Shown here piece by piece: positions 41,152-43,022 of a stretch of 43,022 nucleotides of DNA. Position 1 is the first letter of the stretch. Every line of letters begins with the position of its first letter. The translations under genes and the position numbers were made by a program. The notes under the pieces were generated by a model. It was given only the letters and a program-made list of their open reading frames with translations. It ran no database searches and had not been told where the DNA came from. The stretch lies in the NCBI GenBank assembly GCA_009779755.1, contig WRDO01000026.1:1-43022 (forward strand), written 5' to 3'. This DNA comes from Defluviitaleaceae bacterium. GTDB lineage: Bacteria; Bacillota; Clostridia; Lachnospirales; WQUN01.

Positions 41152-41331
41152 TTAATCGTCAAAACGGTTTTCGTATTCCCCGAATTGCCGTTCCTTTTCA
41201 TTGTCCAAATAATCCTTGTCCAGCATAACCGAACAATAATCATCGCACATACCTAAATGGTTGACGGCTATCTTATCAAGCCGACATTTTTTATCCTTGT
41301 TGTAGATGCAGAACTCATATTCACAATTCAT
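41152..41331 (-). CDS. Small Cys-rich protein
   Basis: This 59-residue protein begins MNCEYEFCIYNKDKKCRLDK and has five cysteines (NC, FC, KC, MC, YC) in a C-x4-C-x6-C arrangement, followed by an acidic tail. Similar small proteins are common and unnamed in Clostridia; a zinc-binding role is possible. I chose ATG 41331 with GAGGTG 6 bases upstream; a GTG at 41340 is in frame but overlaps that site. It diverges from the Cro/CI-type regulator, so the palindromes between them may control both. A strong terminator follows. Confidence 0.75.
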   Translation of the reverse strand: MNCEYEFCIYNKDKKCRLDKIAVNHLGMCDDYCSVMLDKDYLDNEKERQFGEYENRFDD

Positions 41332-41355
41332 CACAATCACCTCTTCGGAAAGGTT

Positions 41356-41395
41356 ATCTCATAATGAGATATAAAACAATATCTCTATATGAGAT
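41356..41395. promoter_or_regulatory. Pair of operator-like palindromes
   Basis: ATCTCATAATGAGAT (41356-41370) and ATCTCTATATGAGAT (41381-41395) share the arms ATCTC and GAGAT, with centres 25 bases apart. They lie in the 89-base gap between the divergent small Cys-rich gene and the XRE regulator. A TATAAT at 41399-41404 follows immediately, so the second palindrome would cover the promoter. They are probably the binding sites of the adjacent regulator. Confidence 0.65.
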
Positions 41396-41420
41396 AGCTA
41401 TAATCATACCGGTGATGTTA

Positions 41421-41657
41421 ATGAGGTACGATATCCTTAAATATAACCGCATCAGGGATATGCGGAGCGATTCCGGTTTCAGCCAAAGCCATGTTGCCAA
41501 GCAACTCAGCATTGCGCAAAATACCCTTTCCCAATACGAAACGGGTGAGCGTAATATCCACAATGAAGTGCTGATAAAAATGGCACTCTTATTTGAGACA
41601 AGCATTGATTACCTGCTTGGCTTAACGGATGAAAAACGTCCCTATCAAAGGAAATAA
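41421..41657 (+). CDS. Cro/CI-type (XRE) transcriptional regulator
   Basis: This 78-residue protein is a single HTH_3 domain: ILKYNRIRDMRSDSGFSQSH, then AKQLSIAQNTLSQYETGERN and LIKMALLFETSIDYLLGLTD. It should bind DNA as a dimer and probably uses the palindromes at 41356-41395 to repress itself and the divergent gene. The frame is open from 41364. I use ATG 41421 (MRYDILKYN), behind GGTG; ATG 41415 two codons earlier overlaps that site. Its 3' end overlaps the convergent recombinase gene by 13 bases, as in small mobile-element control regions. Confidence 0.9.
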   Translation: MRYDILKYNRIRDMRSDSGFSQSHVAKQLSIAQNTLSQYETGERNIHNEVLIKMALLFETSIDYLLGLTDEKRPYQRK

Positions 41658-43022
41658 AAAGTTTCTGTTATTATTATGTATCCGTCCGACACAACAACGC
41701 GCAGCACTCCACATGTGGGGGGATTATAAGAGGAACACGAATTGCTGACCTCGACTGTTGAGTTGGAACACAATTTGTTGCCGCTTGATTCGCTCGGAGT
41801 AACCTTGGCATTTCTGCGCCCCTTCTTGAAGTCATTGCCGTTGACGCTGTTGGTGAAGCCCGTCCTGTAGATGAAGGTTAGCATGGCGGGGTCTTTTTCG
41901 CCGTTGCTGTCAATGCCGCCGACAACCACTTTTTCAATGATGCTTTCAAACACAACACGGTCAAATTCGGTGATAACTTCGTTTTGTTCCAGTACCCTGC
42001 GGAACACTTCAATACGTTGTTTTACATCGAGTTCACGGCTTGCTACATTTTTGATTCGTTCCTTGTTCTCGGCCAGCTTGGAAAGCGCGGCGTTTATGTC
42101 GGCATATTTTTCTTCGTATGTTTCGATGTCGATTATATCATCTAAGCGCATATCAACCAATTTTTTGCGCTTATGCTCAAGTGCGGTGATTTCTTTTTCC
42201 AAGTGGTTTATTTTTTTGGTGGAATTACTTGAACACAGGGTCTTTTCGATGCGTTGTAATAATTCCTCAATTACATCTTTGTTGTTATTGCATAGAACCC
42301 TGTAGCTTTCAATGAAAGCCTGTTCAATCGTTTCTTCACCAATGCCCTTCGCATCCGGGCAAAACCGCTTTCCTTTCTTCGTGTTTACAATGCATTGCCA
42401 TATAACCTTCTGATACTCGCTGCTGGAGTGCCAGTTGCGCCGTGACAAATTGCTTCCGCAAAACCCACAATCAAGCATAGAGCTAAAAGCATATTTACGG
42501 CTATACATGTCACGCTTGCCATTGTCTATTTTACGGGCTTTGCTTCTACGCGCCAATATCTGTTGAGCAGCGTCGTATAAATCATCATTTATAATCGGTT
42601 CATGGTTTTTGTGTATATAAAATTGGTCTTGCTCGCCAAAGTTATCCAAGCGGCGTTTTGATATGGGGTCAACGGTAAAGGTTTTACCTTGCCTTATGTC
42701 CCCTTTGTATTTTTCGTTTTTGATAATACCGATGATTGTCGTTTCTGCCCAATTGACACTCCCACGCTTGGTTTTATGCCCCATGCGCGTCAACTCTTGC
42801 CCGATAACGCTACAGCCCATACCTTCAACGTAACGATTGAAGATATAACGCACTATTTCCGCTTCTTCTTGGTTTACGGTAATCATCTTTGTGTCGGGAT
42901 GGTAGTCGTAACCTAAGCAACCTTGGAATCCTACGAGTTCACCCCGTTGCATTTTCATCTTCAAACCCTTTTTTACGTTGGATGATATATTTTCAACTTC
43001 CTGTTGGGCAACGGAGCTTAAA
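41645..43022 (-). CDS. Large serine recombinase, C-terminal part (runs off the window)
   Basis: The open frame continues through the right edge, so the N-terminal catalytic domain with its serine lies outside. The visible start LSSVAQQEVENISSNVKKGL is the long helix joining that domain to the Recombinase domain (LVGFQGCLGYDY, IVRYIFNRYVEGMG). A zinc ribbon (CGFCG then two further Cys, about 170 residues in) and a coiled coil (INHLEKEITALEHKRKKLVD) follow, all typical of large serine integrases of phages and conjugative transposons. The last 60 residues are unlike the family core. The ATG at 42964 is internal, not the start. It marks the left end of an integrated element reaching beyond the window. 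Confidence 0.93.
   Translation of the reverse strand, partial: LSSVAQQEVENISSNVKKGLKMKMQRGELVGFQGCLGYDYHPDTKMITVNQEEAEIVRYIFNRYVEGMGCSVIGQELTRMGHKTKRGSVNWAETTIIGIIKNEKYKGDIRQGKTFTVDPISKRRLDNFGEQDQFYIHKNHEPIINDDLYDAAQQILARRSKARKIDNGKRDMYSRKYAFSSMLDCGFCGSNLSRRNWHSSSEYQKVIWQCIVNTKKGKRFCPDAKGIGEETIEQAFIESYRVLCNNNKDVIEELLQRIEKTLCSSNSTKKINHLEKEITALEHKRKKLVDMRLDDIIDIETYEEKYADINAALSKLAENKERIKNVASRELDVKQRIEVFRRVLEQNEVITEFDRVVFESIIEKVVVGGIDSNGEKDPAMLTFIYRTGFTNSVNGNDFKKGRRNAKVTPSESSGNKLCSNSTVEVSNSCSSYNPPTCGVLRVVVSDGYIIITETFYFL

Noticed and set aside
1..43022. CRISPR array
   Set aside because: No regularly spaced direct repeats of suitable length were seen in the window.

Overview
The window looks like chromosomal DNA from an anaerobic Clostridia-type member of the Bacillota. 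The grounds are strong AGGAGG-type ribosome binding sites with many TTG and GTG starts, an rpsB-tsf pair, rsmD-coaD followed by a coiled-coil protein, a tmcAL gene, the B12-binding-type radical SAM plus DUF2344 gene pair, YtrA-type GntR regulation, and an iron-only-hydrogenase-like sensor. The genus cannot be named from the sequence alone.

Layout. 1-1400: the first codons of an IS630-type transposase run off the left edge, followed by an IS3-family element (orfA, orfB, minus strand) whose start signal is locked in a hairpin. 1431-3300: tsf and rpsB, minus strand, with a good promoter and a leader that can fold into a pseudoknot over the rpsB ribosome binding site. 3303-4442: a lone HipA-like kinase, then about 630 bases without a gene but with two inverted repeats. 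5071-6245: a hemerythrin, a decayed tRNA-Ala copy, an unknown small protein and an intact tRNA-Ala(GGC). 6267-9413: rsmD, coaD, a coiled-coil protein and a TerB_N/TerB_C protein. 9499-10662: an AT-richer YhcG/DUF1016 nuclease that looks acquired. 10778-18157: a GntR/ABC/permease set, then a tightly coupled run of a UROD-family protein, a DUF6273 protein, a membrane protein, a FecR-domain lipoprotein and a BrxD-like (DUF2791) ATPase. 18215-22767: a heterodimeric ABC exporter convergent with a MerR/GyrI-type regulator driven by a 19-bp-spacer promoter. 22832-23206: a tRNA operon (Phe, Gly-TCC, Gly-GCC). 23238-24416: tmcAL. 24486-28086: cheR, cheA, cheW. 28231-30685: radical SAM plus DUF2344 pair.

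30752-41055 is the most striking part. On the plus strand an HD-GYP response regulator sits 2 bases upstream of a 1455-residue fusion: two [4Fe-4S] ferredoxin sites, a hydrogenase-like domain that keeps the four cluster cysteines but lacks the proton-relay cysteine, a further Fe-S domain, three PAS domains, histidine kinase, receiver and HPt. Facing it on the minus strand are a FIST-domain sensor, a soluble hybrid kinase, a membrane pseudokinase with an outer beta-propeller, and a small SHOCT-like protein. I read this as one candidate redox, hydrogen or small-molecule sensing phosphorelay with a cyclic-di-GMP-type output. That reading is inference.

41104-43022: a small Cys-rich protein, a Cro/CI-type regulator with two operator-like palindromes, and the C-terminal part of a large serine recombinase that runs off the right edge, probably the end of an integrated element.
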